Origin: Luteolibacter sp.
Lineage (GTDB): Bacteria; Verrucomicrobiota; Verrucomicrobiia; Verrucomicrobiales; Akkermansiaceae
Reading direction: 5' to 3'
DNA: 41,490 nt
Assembly: GCA_030696085.1 (NCBI GenBank)
Contig: JAUYNL010000012.1
Location: 1-41,490 of the forward strand
The translations under genes were made by a program, and so were the position numbers. Below the pieces are notes generated by a model. That model was not told where the DNA came from. It saw only the letters and a list, made by a program, of their open reading frames with translations, and did no database searches. Shown piece after piece: positions 8,270 to 17,353 of the stretch (position 1 is the first letter of the stretch; each line of letters starts with the position of its first letter).

Positions 8270-8497
8270 TTATTCAGCGGACTCGGACGTTGCTGCGGCC
8301 GGGGCGTTCGAGTAACGCCAGCGGATCTTGTTGCGTTTGGAGGCGGAGCGGAGTTTGCGCTGCTTGCGCTCGGTGGGAGTTTCAAACGCGCGGCGGCGGC
8401 GCATTTCCTCAAGAATGCCCTCGGCATCCAGTTTGGTCTTCAGGCGTTTCAGAGCGCGGTCAACGGGCTCGCCTTTTTTCAAATTCACTCCTCGCAT
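8270..8497 (-). CDS. rpsU: Small ribosomal subunit protein bS21
   Basis: This 75-residue basic protein belongs to the 30S subunit. MRGVNLKKGEPVDRALKRLK followed by EMRRRRAFETPTERKQRKL and KRNKIRWRY fits bS21, which typically has an ExxdrALrrfK start and an arginine/lysine-rich helix ending in R. The Ala/Ser/Glu tail (APAAATSESAE) is an extension beyond the core. The start at 8497 is chosen because the upstream 45 in-frame codons do not look like S21. The gene is alone on the minus strand, ends into the bidirectional terminator, and is divergent from the desaturase gene. Confidence 0.93.
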   Translation of the reverse strand: MRGVNLKKGEPVDRALKRLKTKLDAEGILEEMRRRRAFETPTERKQRKLRSASKRNKIRWRYSNAPAAATSESAE

Positions 8498-8714
8498 GCG
8501 ATGTTCTTGGTTGGTTGGGTCGGTTCCACGGGTGTGGTCGGGGGGGCGCTTGATGGGGGAACCACCTTGCCTTGTCAAGACAGAACCTGCCTCAAAGTCA
8601 AAAAAATGGGGGGTTGCGCCGACATCAAACATCGACTAGGTAAGACGTCTGTGCCCGCTGGCCACCTTCGCCGCCAGTCGGTTTTCCCCAAAGCCTCACC
8701 GAACCATATCGTAC
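8498..8714. other. Divergent intergenic region between rpsU and the desaturase gene
   Basis: This 217-bp spacer must hold the promoters of rpsU (minus) and the desaturase (plus). On the minus strand there are TTGACT and TTGACA hexamers about 23 bp apart near 8570-8610, which could be -35 elements, but no convincing -10 was found at the usual spacing. I could not assign a plus-strand promoter. Confidence 0.35.
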
Positions 8715-9839
8715 ATGTACCGCATTCCCTTCGACCGGGTGAACTGGACCACCAGTTCCTTCCTCATCGGCACCGCTCTCATCGCCCTGATCGGCCTGCC
8801 GATCTATCTTTTCAAATTCGGCATCGATTGGTTCCAGTTCGGAATGTTCTTCTTCTACCTGGTCGCCACCATGATGAGCATCACGGTCGGTTACCACCGC
8901 CTCTTCTCCCACCTCTCCTTCAAGGCGAAGACTCCGGTCCGCCTTTTCACCCTGGTTTTCGGCGCGTGCGCCTTTGAAAACGCCTGCCTGGACTGGGCCT
9001 CGGACCATCGCCGCCACCACAAGCATGTCGATCACGACGAGGATCCCTACGATATTTCCAAGGGTTTCATGTGGGCGCACATCGGCTGGCTGATGTTCAA
9101 GCTCAACCCCGAGCCACCGATGGACAACGTGAACGACCTCCGCAAGGATAAGCTCGTCATGTGGCAGTACAAATACGTCCATCTGATCGGCCTGGTCGTC
9201 GGACTGATCATTCCCACGGTTCTCGGTTATGGCTGGAATTCGATCAATGGCATGGACCCCTGGACCGGCGCGCTGGGCGGCTTTCTGATCGCCGGCGTGG
9301 CCCGCATCGTGGTGGCCCAGCATTGTACCTTCTTCATCAACTCGCTCTGTCACACCGTCGGTCGCCAGCCGTATTCCTCCAATCACAGCGCTCGTGACAG
9401 CGCGATCATGGCCTTCCTCACCTTCGGCGAGGGTTATCACAACTATCATCACGAGTTCCAGCACGACTACCGCAACGGTGTGAAGCCCTGGCAGTGGGAT
9501 CCCTCGAAGTGGACGATCTGGACGCTTTCGAAACTCGGCCTCGTCGAAGGGCTGCGCCGCGTGCCGGACAGCAAGATCCTGCTCGCCGAAATGCGCCAAG
9601 CCCGCATCAAGGCCGAGGCACACCTCGCGGAACTCCGCGAACAGGGAGCCGGTCATGCCCATCGCGCCAGCGATGCCGTGCATGAAATGGTGGAGCGCCT
9701 CGCCGCCAACTATCACGAACTCGAAAAGGCCGTCGCTGATCGTGTCCAGCTTTCCCGTGAGAAACTCAATCAATGGCAGCGCGAAACCCGCGCCATGATG
9801 CGTGAGATCAGCCGCATGTGCGAGGTTCTGCCCGCGTGA
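8715..9839 (+). CDS. Membrane fatty acid desaturase (acyl-CoA/acyl-lipid delta-9 type) with coiled-coil tail
   Basis: This is a 374-residue inner-membrane di-iron enzyme that inserts a cis double bond in acyl chains, probably at C9. The three histidine boxes are HRLFSH (61-66), HRRHHKHVDH (98-107) and HNYHH (242-246), with the fourth-ligand region NSLCHTVG near 209-216 and NHS at 223-225. Hydrophobic segments lie near 14-33, 42-60, 155-175 and 185-205, as in the stearoyl-CoA desaturase family. After the catalytic part, about residues 285-374 form a charged helical tail (AEMRQARIKAEAHLAELREQ and following heptads) that standard desaturases of about 280-300 residues lack. The ATG at 8715 opens the conserved N-terminus. 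It is probably monocistronic. A long antisense open frame over the same bases is a shadow. Confidence 0.93.
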   Translation: MYRIPFDRVNWTTSSFLIGTALIALIGLPIYLFKFGIDWFQFGMFFFYLVATMMSITVGYHRLFSHLSFKAKTPVRLFTLVFGACAFENACLDWASDHRRHHKHVDHDEDPYDISKGFMWAHIGWLMFKLNPEPPMDNVNDLRKDKLVMWQYKYVHLIGLVVGLIIPTVLGYGWNSINGMDPWTGALGGFLIAGVARIVVAQHCTFFINSLCHTVGRQPYSSNHSARDSAIMAFLTFGEGYHNYHHEFQHDYRNGVKPWQWDPSKWTIWTLSKLGLVEGLRRVPDSKILLAEMRQARIKAEAHLAELREQGAGHAHRASDAVHEMVERLAANYHELEKAVADRVQLSREKLNQWQRETRAMMREISRMCEVLPA

Positions 9840-9919
9840 GCCGGTTTGTTCGAGCGACACAACCCATACCACCGCGATGGCATCCACCTTCACTCCGCCC
9901 GGCCTGTTGAGCCCCATGT

Positions 9920-9953
9920 GAGCGGGTGTCTTTGCGTCGCAATGTGCCCGCTC
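9920..9953 (+). promoter_or_regulatory. Nested inverted repeat in the leader of the giant gene
   Basis: GAGCGGG (9920-9926) pairs with CCCGCTC (9947-9953), and between them TTGCG-T-CGCAA is itself palindromic (about 9930-9942). The element lies 35 bp before the first possible start codon of the 2,431-residue protein and could be an RNA hairpin or a protein-binding site. No U-tract follows, so it is not a standard terminator. Confidence 0.4.
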
Positions 9954-9956
9954 GTG

Positions 9957-9975
9957 TCAGAAACCCACTTTCTGA
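9957..9975 (+). promoter_or_regulatory. Hairpin just upstream of the giant gene start
   Basis: TCAGAAA (9957-9963), loop CCCAC, TTTCTGA (9969-9975) is a perfect 7-bp inverted repeat ending 12 bp before the ATG at 9988. It occupies the place where a ribosome-binding site would be expected, and no purine-rich site is visible. A translational control role is a possibility only. Confidence 0.4.
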
Positions 9976-9987
9976 AAACCCAAAACC

Positions 9988-12900
9988 ATGAATATAAAAA
10001 CCCAAAACCCTGGTAACCCATCCGTTACCATGAAACCCGCAATTCAGCGAGCAGTCGGCTTGGGCCGGATTTTGCTCGCCGCCTCTTTCACCGCCAGTCA
10101 GAGCTTTGCCGCGAACGACTCATGGATCGTCAATGCCGCTGGAAACTGGACCGCCGCCGCCAATTGGGCATCCGGGACCCAATACCCCAACGGCGCGGGA
10201 GACATCGCCACGTTCAGCCACAACATCACCGCCTCGCGGATTGTCACCCTGACCTCGGCCATTACCGTCGGCGGCCTTCTTTTCAATGATACCGATGCAG
10301 CCGGACAAGGAGGCACCTCGGACAAGGGTTACGGAATCGCGCTGGGGGCAAACAATCTGAGCCTGGACGCGGGCACCGCCGGATACAATGCCTCGGATCT
10401 CGTATTGATCGATGTCCCGACCAGCAACCTCGTGGGCCACGGTTTCAATGCCAGCGCCGGCGGCAAGATCAACTTCACCGACAACGTGCAAATCAACGTC
10501 GCCAACAACGTGGAACTCTCGTTTGGAAGCACCAAGTTCGCGGGAGCGGGGAAATTGACCAAGACTGGAACCGGTCAGTTGCTGATCGCAAGCGACAACG
10601 TCGCCGGCGGATACACCGGCAACATCCGCGTCGAGGGCGGAACCTTCCAGGTCCGCTCCAACAACAACGCCTATGGCGGCGGAGTCATCACCCTGACCAA
10701 TAATTCCAACACCAGGTTGTCCGCCAACAACTACAGCCCCACCGCAGGCCCTGTCATACCCAACAACCTGATCCTCGAAAAAACCTCGGCTGCTAATAAC
10801 TTCCAACTCTATCTCATCACCTCGCCGGTCCTTACATGGGCCGGCGACATCTCCAACACTGGACCGGCTTTGGATGTCAATCTCACCGCCGATTTTGAAA
10901 ATGCCGGCCTGTCCTATACCATGACAAAATACACCGGAGACAACTCCGGCCTTTCTTTCGCACCCGGCAAGGGTTTCCTCGGAAGTAATAACTATATCGG
11001 AGTCGGCAATCACAACGCCCTCGGCACGGGCAACAGCATGCCGGTCAGTATCGTTTCGAACGGAACCGCGCAGGTCGGCCTGCTGGCCACCATTCCCACC
11101 ACCATCACCTCGCCGATCACGATTTCCGGCAACGGCAACGTCACCGGCGCTGTCATCGGTGCCACCATCACCGGCGGCACCGTCAACTACACCGGACCGA
11201 TCACCCTGAACGCCGCCGCGAACAACAACGTCCGTCAAATCTTCCTCCGCAGCGAACCCGGGGCCTCCGTTGTCTTCGACTCCGTGATTGGCAATGCCGC
11301 TTCCGAAGGTAACAAGGCGCCATTGGCAAAAATCGGCGGTGGCCGCACAGAGCTCAACGGTGACAACACCTTCCTTGGCGCTTCCGCCGTGCGCGACGGC
11401 GAATTGGTTCTTGGCCATGCCAATGCCCTGGGAAGCGCCACCTCCGCAGTCAGTCTCGGCGAGGCCACCCCCCCCCTAACGGATGTGCGCGTCGCCACCG
11501 TTCTGTCCGGCTATGCCGGAACGCTTGGCACCTGGACCAATGACGCGATCCATCATGGCACCTACGGGGTCGGAGCCACTCCTGCCCCTGCCGTCATCGA
11601 CGGAATCACCCTGGCCGTCGGGGATCGCATTCTGGTGAAGGACCGTGGAAACCAAAACGGCATCTACGTGGTTTCCTCCCTTTCACCCAACGTCTGGGTG
11701 CGGGCTGAGGATTTGGATAGCTCCGAGGAAATTTCCTACGGCCAGCAAGTGAGGATCACGGCGGGCACGATCAACGGTGGCGGCGTCTATTTCCAAGCCC
11801 AGCGCGGCACGGGTCCGTTTCCCGGGACCATCACTTTGAATTCAAGTCCGTTAGACTGGCACAAGGACACCACTCATCCCGTCGTTTCCATTCTCAACAA
11901 TGGCGTGGCCATCAACCGTGACATCGAAGTGGTCGCCAACGGGTCCGCCGGAAAGTCCATCCTCGGAGGCGTCAACACCTCGGGCACCTCGACATTCTCC
12001 GGAACCGTCACCCTCGCCCGCGATCTGGCTGTAACAGCAGACACCGGAGGCATCGTCGATTTCTCCGGCAATGTCACCGGCGGCTTCGGCGTCACCAAGG
12101 AAGGCTCCGGCAAGGTCGTTTTCTCCACCGCCAAGAGTTACACCGGCGCGACTGCCGTCACCAGCGGCACGCTGGTAATCAACGGCACGCTCGCCTCCAG
12201 CGGTGTCACCGTGGGAGACGGTGCCTCACTTCAGGGCGCGGGAGCGATCACAAACGGGCTCGCGGTTTCTGGAACTGTCTCCCCCGGGGACGCGATCGGC
12301 ACCCTGACCGTGGGTTCCGCGTCGTTCACGGCAGGTGGCACGCTGGAGGTGGAAATTGACGGCCCCGCTTGCGATCAACTCTTATCCACAGGCGCGTTGA
12401 ATCTCAGCGGAGCCGCCCTGACGATCAAGCCGTCTGGCAGCTCCGTGACCGAGCCATCCTATGTCATTGCCCAGGGCTCGCCACTCACCGGCGCCTTCGC
12501 CAATGTGCCGGGCGGTTTCACCGTTACCTACACCGGCAGTCAGGCAATCCTTCATGCGGCCAGCGGATATTTCGTGTCCCCCTCCGGCAGTGACACCACA
12601 AACAACGGCTTGTCCGCAGCCACACCCTTCGCCACCATCCAGAAAGCGGCGAATCTGATGGTGGCCGGAGATACCTGCTTCATCCGCGGCGGAATCTATC
12701 GGGAAACCGTAACGGTGCCGAATTCCGGAACCGCCTCGTCCCCCATCACCTTCGCCGCCTATAACAACGAAAAGGTCATCATCAGCGGTACGGATCCCAT
12801 CACGGATACCTGGGCGGAGGAAAGCGAGAATGTCTGGTATGTGGATATCCCCTACCTCACGCGGGAGGTCTGGACGAACGTCACCGGATCGAGCGTCGCC

Positions 12901-15900
12901 AATATTCCCGTGGGAACAACCCCCACCTTCACCGACAAGCTGGCGAGCTTCGAAACTCCGACGAATTGGGCGGACAATTTCGGAACCCGGGTCAGCGGCG
13001 TCTTCACCGCCCCGGCGGATGGCGACTACACATTTTGGATCGCTAGCGATGACAACAGCCAGCTATGGTTATCCACAAATAGTTCTCCGGCGAACAAACA
13101 ACTCATCGCCGCGGTGAATAGTTATACAATCTCCCGGGAATGGACCAAATTTCCAAGTCAAAAATCGGTGGCGGTGAGTCTCGTCCAAGGTCAGCAATAT
13201 TACATCGAAGCGCTTCAGAAAGAGAATGCCGGTGGTGACAACCTCGCCGTCGCCTGGGCCCGCCCGGGGCAGCCAACGACCGTGCCTTCCGAGATCATTC
13301 CGGGTTCCGTGTTCTCTTCCGTCCCCGGCGCTTTCTCGTTCACACTGGGTGACAGAAACCAGGTTTTCCAAGGCGCCGGAACGCAAGCCAGCCTGGCAAT
13401 GAAACCCGAGGCCCGCTGGCCCAACGCCGGCGCCGGCCACCCATGGCAGGACAGCACCATCAAACCCTCGCCGGACTGGACCTATGTGGACAGCGCCGGC
13501 TATGACGTGAACGGGCAGAACGGCTGGCTGATCGATGCGGAGCTGCCGTCGCGCCCCGCTCCCGCCAACTATTGGGCCGGTGCCAGGGTCCATATCATGT
13601 TGGGAGAGGGGTGGTACACCTTCACCCCCAGCGTCAACAGTTATGATGATAGCACGAAAACCCTTGTCACTGATGAAAACCACGGCCCGGTCGATGGTGG
13701 CGGCCCGGGCGCCTACACGATGAAGACCGGCAACGAATACTACCTGACCGGAAAAAAAGGCGAGTTGGATAGCGAGGGCGAATGGTTTTATGACAACATT
13801 TCAAGCCGCCTGTGCTTTTATTCCACAGCCGCACCCGCCAACGTCGAGGTCAAATCCAGGCTCTACGGCTTCAAGTTCTCCGGAAAATCCTTCATCAATC
13901 TAACCAACCTGGATTTCTTCGCCTGCACGGTGGATCCGACCGCTCCGTATCCGACGGACTGCGAATTGGACGGACTCAACATGAAATACCTGAGCCATCA
14001 CCGGTTGCGCGACGGAGCCGTCGGCCTTGCCTTGGGTTCGCGTTGTGTCTTGCGCAACAGCGAGCTGGCATACTGTTCCAACGGTCTTGTTGCGATGCAG
14101 GGCAGTGACATGCGTATTATCAACAATTACCTCCATGATGCCGCCTACACTCCTGTAGGTGTCGGGGCCATCGTCGCGAACGTCTATGGAGCGAACCAGT
14201 ATGCCGCCTACCGGAACCTCATCAGCCACAATACCATCCGTAAGGTGGGTCACGCGGCCATCACCTATCCCGGAAGGGCCGCAATCATCCAATACAACGA
14301 CGTGTCTGACGCGATGAAAGGCTGCACCGACGGAGGGATATTCTATTGGAACCAGGACGGCAGCAACGGAATTGTGAGATACAATCTGGTCCACGACTCG
14401 GCGCCGGCGGTGGGCCACACGGGAGCCGGCATGAGGGCTTTCTATCTGGATAATCAAAGCAGCGGATGGATCGCCCATCATAACATCATCTGGAATGTCA
14501 TCGGCCACGCCATGCACTACAACGCGCGGACCAACTTCAACAAGATTTTCAACAACACTTGTTGGAACTGCAGCGGCGGCGCGGTGCAATCCCATTTCTG
14601 GGGTGACGGACCCACCGGCAGCAGTTTTTTCAACAATCTTTTCAACGGAAAAGCCGACGGCAACCAGGCGACCTGGAGTGTTACGGACATGCGCCATAAC
14701 CTCCACACGGATCCATCGCTCGTAGATCCCGCCAACCGTGATTTCCGGCTCCAGGCATCCTCACCCGGCATCGATGCCGGCACGGTGATTCCAGGTGTTA
14801 CGGATGGCTACGCCGGTAGTGCTCCCGATCTGGGAGCTTTGGAATACGGCGTGCCGGATTGGACGGATCGCGCGGGATACCACGCCATTCCCCCAACGCC
14901 CGATCCAGTCCATGACGCTCCGTCGTTGAGCTTTGCGAATCAGATCTCGGATGGCAGTTTCGAGTCTGGAAATCTAGCGACTGCCTGGGTGACGGCCGCG
15001 GGCAGCAACGTCGGCGTGATTCGCAGCAGTTCCTGGTATGATCCTCATCTGCGTTCCGGCCATCATGGCGTGCAGTTCGGTGGCGGCGAGTCCGAAATCA
15101 GCCAGGTGGTGACAGGGCTGATTCCCAACCGGAGATACAAGTTCCATTGCGGCACCCATAAGACGGATCCTTCCGCGGTAGTGGTGTTGGGCGTGAGATC
15201 TTTTGGATTTCCAGATCGTGAATTCACCGTGCCTGTCACAAACCCCTGGCAGCAGAACGTGGCGGACCCGGTGGGAGTGATTTTCGAAGTGCCATTTGTC
15301 ACGGGGCCGACCGATACCAGCGCGACGGTTTATGTGAAAGTAACCCGCCCTGCCGGTTCTTCCGTCGCTCCGAAGAACAACACCACCGGAACCTTCCCAA
15401 CCACGGCAGCCACCCTGATCAATCTTTCCAACTATTACAACAGCGTCCTCGTCAATCCATGGTACCCGGAGACGGGAGTCTATGTGGACGATTTGGCGGT
15501 GCTTCTGTCCCAGGAAAACACGGACCCGCTGACCTACGGGATGCCGGCAGTGTCCTATCCCTTCGATGAAAGCGGTGGCGTGACCGCATACGATGTGACT
15601 CCGAATGAAAATAGCGCCGTCCTCACCGGAGCGACGTTCACCCCGGGCCAACATGGTAACGCGCTGACGTTCACCGGTATCACCCAAAAGGCCACCGCTA
15701 CCACGGCCACGATACCTGCGGCGGGCGGCTCGTTTTCCGTGGCGTTCTGGCTGAAGCTCAACAACATCGCGGCCAACGAATACCCCAAACCCGTCAATAA
15801 TGCGGGCTGGTTGAAAAAAGGGTGGCATATTACTTCCGGGCCGGACTACAGCTTGGCGATGTATCTTTGGACCAAGGATAACTCCCAGGGTACAGACAAT

Positions 15901-17283
15901 CCAAAAACCGGCATCTCATGCTCGACTCAGGCTCTTGCCGCGGGTGTCTGGGCACACGTCACTTTTGTTTTCGACCGTGCGAATGGTGTGGTGAAGAGCT
16001 TCCGCAATGGCAAACTGACCAACACGGCTACGATCCCCGCCGGGTTCGGCGACATCGCCACTACCGGCGGCTTGCAAATCGGCACGGGGTTTTCCAACGG
16101 ACAGATGGACGACTTCCAGTTGTGGAATTATGCGTTGAATGACAAAGCCGTGGCGGATGTGATCGGGACCGACCCCAGCCTGGCACTTCGGCTCAAACTC
16201 GATGATGAAGCGGGTGCGACCAAGGCATGGGACTCCTCGTCCTACCGGAGAACCGGCGATCTAACCAACATGACGCCCGCCTCGGCATGGGTAGGCGGCA
16301 GGATCAACGGTGCGCTGGAATTTGACGGTGTGAACGATCATGTGGCCACCCCGGCAATTTCCTCCCCAGAAGCGGTTACCGTGGCGTGCTGGGCCAAAAG
16401 CGCCACCCCCGCGTGGAACGCGTCCGGCTGCCTGGTTTCCCAACGCCCGGCCTTCGTTCTCTCGCCGGAGCAAGGCGGCAAGAATCTTCGTTTTATCATC
16501 TATGACAGCCCGACAACGGAAATCGCCACGCCGACCTGGGTTCCGCCCGCCGATTTCGACATCACCCTATGGCATCACTACGCCGGAGTGTTCGATCCTG
16601 CGGCTGGTCGGCTGGAGCTATATGTCGATGGAGTTCTCGTTTCCTTCCTCTCCACCACCGCAACATTGAATGCCGATACCGGTGCCGTGTTCATTGGCAA
16701 AGATGATAATGCCGCCAACTATTTCAACGGAGCCGTGGACGACGTGCGCATCCATTCCCGCGCATTGAGCTGGTGGGAAATGTTGGAGTTGAGCCTGCAA
16801 ATCAACACCCAACCTTACGCGGAAACTCCGACGATCATTCTCGCCACCGATGTGGATGGAGACAGGCTGCCAGGCGCTTGGGAGCAGTTTTACGGTCTCG
16901 ATCCACAAGTAGCAAACAATCCTGCGGACGACAGCGGCGACCACGATGGCCTGGGTCTCCTGATGGAATACGCACTCAACCAGAATCCGTCCTCAGACAG
17001 CAGCGCCGGACTCCCCATCATCAACACCGAGCTGAATCCCGGAGACGGCAAAACCTATCTGACCTTCACCTACCTGCGCCGCACCGATGCCCCGCAAGTC
17101 ACCTACGCAGTGCAAGTAAGTGATGACCTTTTGTCATGGAGCAGCGCCCCTGCCGAGTCGCTGGAAATCAGCGCCGTTCCCTCTGGCGATGGCGTCACCG
17201 AGATTGTCACCACCCGCATCCTGCCCGCCATTGGCGCATCCAATCCGCGGCGTATGGCGCGATTGTCCGTCAGCCCCCCGTGA
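9988..17283 (+). CDS. Giant secreted multidomain protein: autotransporter-associated beta strands, beta-helix, PA14, CBM-like, two LamG
   Basis: This 2,431-residue exported protein has a signal peptide in its first 42 residues; the ATG at 10030 (MKPAIQRAV...) is an equally good start. Residues about 45-860 are PATR-type autotransporter-associated beta-strand repeats (GAGKLTKTGTGQLLI, then GKVVFSTAKSYTGATAVTSGTL). They are interrupted at about 498-625 by a domain reading DGITLAVGDRILVKDRGNQN and GIYVV, typical of phage tail-fibre-like proteins. A right-handed beta-helix begins at about 861 (GSDTTNNGLSAATPFATIQKA), is split by a PA14 domain at about 959-1110, and continues to about 1630 with EARWPN, GEWFYD and many H/N/D turn motifs. 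A galactose-binding-like CBM (about 1650-1840) and two LamG domains (about 1850-2060 and 2065-2270) follow. The C-terminus (about 2285-2431) has a DVDGDRLPGAWEQFYGLDP motif and YLTFTY...TYAVQVSDDLLSW. It probably binds and possibly cleaves a polysaccharide at the cell surface; catalytic activity is unproven. Confidence 0.85.
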   Translation: MNIKTQNPGNPSVTMKPAIQRAVGLGRILLAASFTASQSFAANDSWIVNAAGNWTAAANWASGTQYPNGAGDIATFSHNITASRIVTLTSAITVGGLLFNDTDAAGQGGTSDKGYGIALGANNLSLDAGTAGYNASDLVLIDVPTSNLVGHGFNASAGGKINFTDNVQINVANNVELSFGSTKFAGAGKLTKTGTGQLLIASDNVAGGYTGNIRVEGGTFQVRSNNNAYGGGVITLTNNSNTRLSANNYSPTAGPVIPNNLILEKTSAANNFQLYLITSPVLTWAGDISNTGPALDVNLTADFENAGLSYTMTKYTGDNSGLSFAPGKGFLGSNNYIGVGNHNALGTGNSMPVSIVSNGTAQVGLLATIPTTITSPITISGNGNVTGAVIGATITGGTVNYTGPITLNAAANNNVRQIFLRSEPGASVVFDSVIGNAASEGNKAPLAKIGGGRTELNGDNTFLGASAVRDGELVLGHANALGSATSAVSLGEATPPLTDVRVATVLSGYAGTLGTWTNDAIHHGTYGVGATPAPAVIDGITLAVGDRILVKDRGNQNGIYVVSSLSPNVWVRAEDLDSSEEISYGQQVRITAGTINGGGVYFQAQRGTGPFPGTITLNSSPLDWHKDTTHPVVSILNNGVAINRDIEVVANGSAGKSILGGVNTSGTSTFSGTVTLARDLAVTADTGGIVDFSGNVTGGFGVTKEGSGKVVFSTAKSYTGATAVTSGTLVINGTLASSGVTVGDGASLQGAGAITNGLAVSGTVSPGDAIGTLTVGSASFTAGGTLEVEIDGPACDQLLSTGALNLSGAALTIKPSGSSVTEPSYVIAQGSPLTGAFANVPGGFTVTYTGSQAILHAASGYFVSPSGSDTTNNGLSAATPFATIQKAANLMVAGDTCFIRGGIYRETVTVPNSGTASSPITFAAYNNEKVIISGTDPITDTWAEESENVWYVDIPYLTREVWTNVTGSSVANIPVGTTPTFTDKLASFETPTNWADNFGTRVSGVFTAPADGDYTFWIASDDNSQLWLSTNSSPANKQLIAAVNSYTISREWTKFPSQKSVAVSLVQGQQYYIEALQKENAGGDNLAVAWARPGQPTTVPSEIIPGSVFSSVPGAFSFTLGDRNQVFQGAGTQASLAMKPEARWPNAGAGHPWQDSTIKPSPDWTYVDSAGYDVNGQNGWLIDAELPSRPAPANYWAGARVHIMLGEGWYTFTPSVNSYDDSTKTLVTDENHGPVDGGGPGAYTMKTGNEYYLTGKKGELDSEGEWFYDNISSRLCFYSTAAPANVEVKSRLYGFKFSGKSFINLTNLDFFACTVDPTAPYPTDCELDGLNMKYLSHHRLRDGAVGLALGSRCVLRNSELAYCSNGLVAMQGSDMRIINNYLHDAAYTPVGVGAIVANVYGANQYAAYRNLISHNTIRKVGHAAITYPGRAAIIQYNDVSDAMKGCTDGGIFYWNQDGSNGIVRYNLVHDSAPAVGHTGAGMRAFYLDNQSSGWIAHHNIIWNVIGHAMHYNARTNFNKIFNNTCWNCSGGAVQSHFWGDGPTGSSFFNNLFNGKADGNQATWSVTDMRHNLHTDPSLVDPANRDFRLQASSPGIDAGTVIPGVTDGYAGSAPDLGALEYGVPDWTDRAGYHAIPPTPDPVHDAPSLSFANQISDGSFESGNLATAWVTAAGSNVGVIRSSSWYDPHLRSGHHGVQFGGGESEISQVVTGLIPNRRYKFHCGTHKTDPSAVVVLGVRSFGFPDREFTVPVTNPWQQNVADPVGVIFEVPFVTGPTDTSATVYVKVTRPAGSSVAPKNNTTGTFPTTAATLINLSNYYNSVLVNPWYPETGVYVDDLAVLLSQENTDPLTYGMPAVSYPFDESGGVTAYDVTPNENSAVLTGATFTPGQHGNALTFTGITQKATATTATIPAAGGSFSVAFWLKLNNIAANEYPKPVNNAGWLKKGWHITSGPDYSLAMYLWTKDNSQGTDNPKTGISCSTQALAAGVWAHVTFVFDRANGVVKSFRNGKLTNTATIPAGFGDIATTGGLQIGTGFSNGQMDDFQLWNYALNDKAVADVIGTDPSLALRLKLDDEAGATKAWDSSSYRRTGDLTNMTPASAWVGGRINGALEFDGVNDHVATPAISSPEAVTVACWAKSATPAWNASGCLVSQRPAFVLSPEQGGKNLRFIIYDSPTTEIATPTWVPPADFDITLWHHYAGVFDPAAGRLELYVDGVLVSFLSTTATLNADTGAVFIGKDDNAANYFNGAVDDVRIHSRALSWWEMLELSLQINTQPYAETPTIILATDVDGDRLPGAWEQFYGLDPQVANNPADDSGDHDGLGLLMEYALNQNPSSDSSAGLPIINTELNPGDGKTYLTFTYLRRTDAPQVTYAVQVSDDLLSWSSAPAESLEISAVPSGDGVTEIVTTRILPAIGASNPRRMARLSVSPP
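11468..11476 (+). repeat. C9 homopolymer inside the giant gene
   Basis: Nine consecutive cytosines lie in codons for ATPPL, immediately before the phage-fibre-like insertion. Slippage by one base would truncate the protein near residue 495. Confidence 0.7.
12569..16160 (+). repeat. Beta-helix/CBM/LamG block, paralogous copy 1 (inverted relative to 36.9-40.0 kb)
   Basis: The encoded modules align in the same order with those of the minus-strand giant gene (about 36900-40000): GSDT..TGL/NGL...PFATIQKAANLM, MKPEARWPN, SSWYDPHLRS, NAGWLKKGWH and FSNGQMDDFQLW all recur. The main difference is a PA14 segment (about 12862-13320) present only in this copy. The blocks are diverged inverted repeats. 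Confidence 0.75.
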
Positions 17284-17353
17284 TTCCCGGTGTTTTTCGT
17301 AAAAAAAGCGTATTGCCGATAGATCCAGACCTGTCGCACGTATTCCACGCTTT

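Noticed and set aside
8625-9917. 430-codon minus-strand open frame opposite the desaturase gene
   Set aside because: It is His/Glu/Asp/Val-rich in the way typical of an antisense shadow of a G+C-rich gene, has no recognisable domain, and the plus-strand frame is an unmistakable desaturase.
10120-11418. 432-codon minus-strand open frame opposite the PATR region
   Set aside because: Low-complexity Gly/Val/Asp composition mirrors the repeat codons on the other strand; there is no start signal or family resemblance.
12120-12330. Repetitive GTVTL/SGTL-type codons that might be a tandem DNA repeat or CRISPR
   Set aside because: They are degenerate protein-level beta-strand repeats with no constant DNA repeat or regular spacers.
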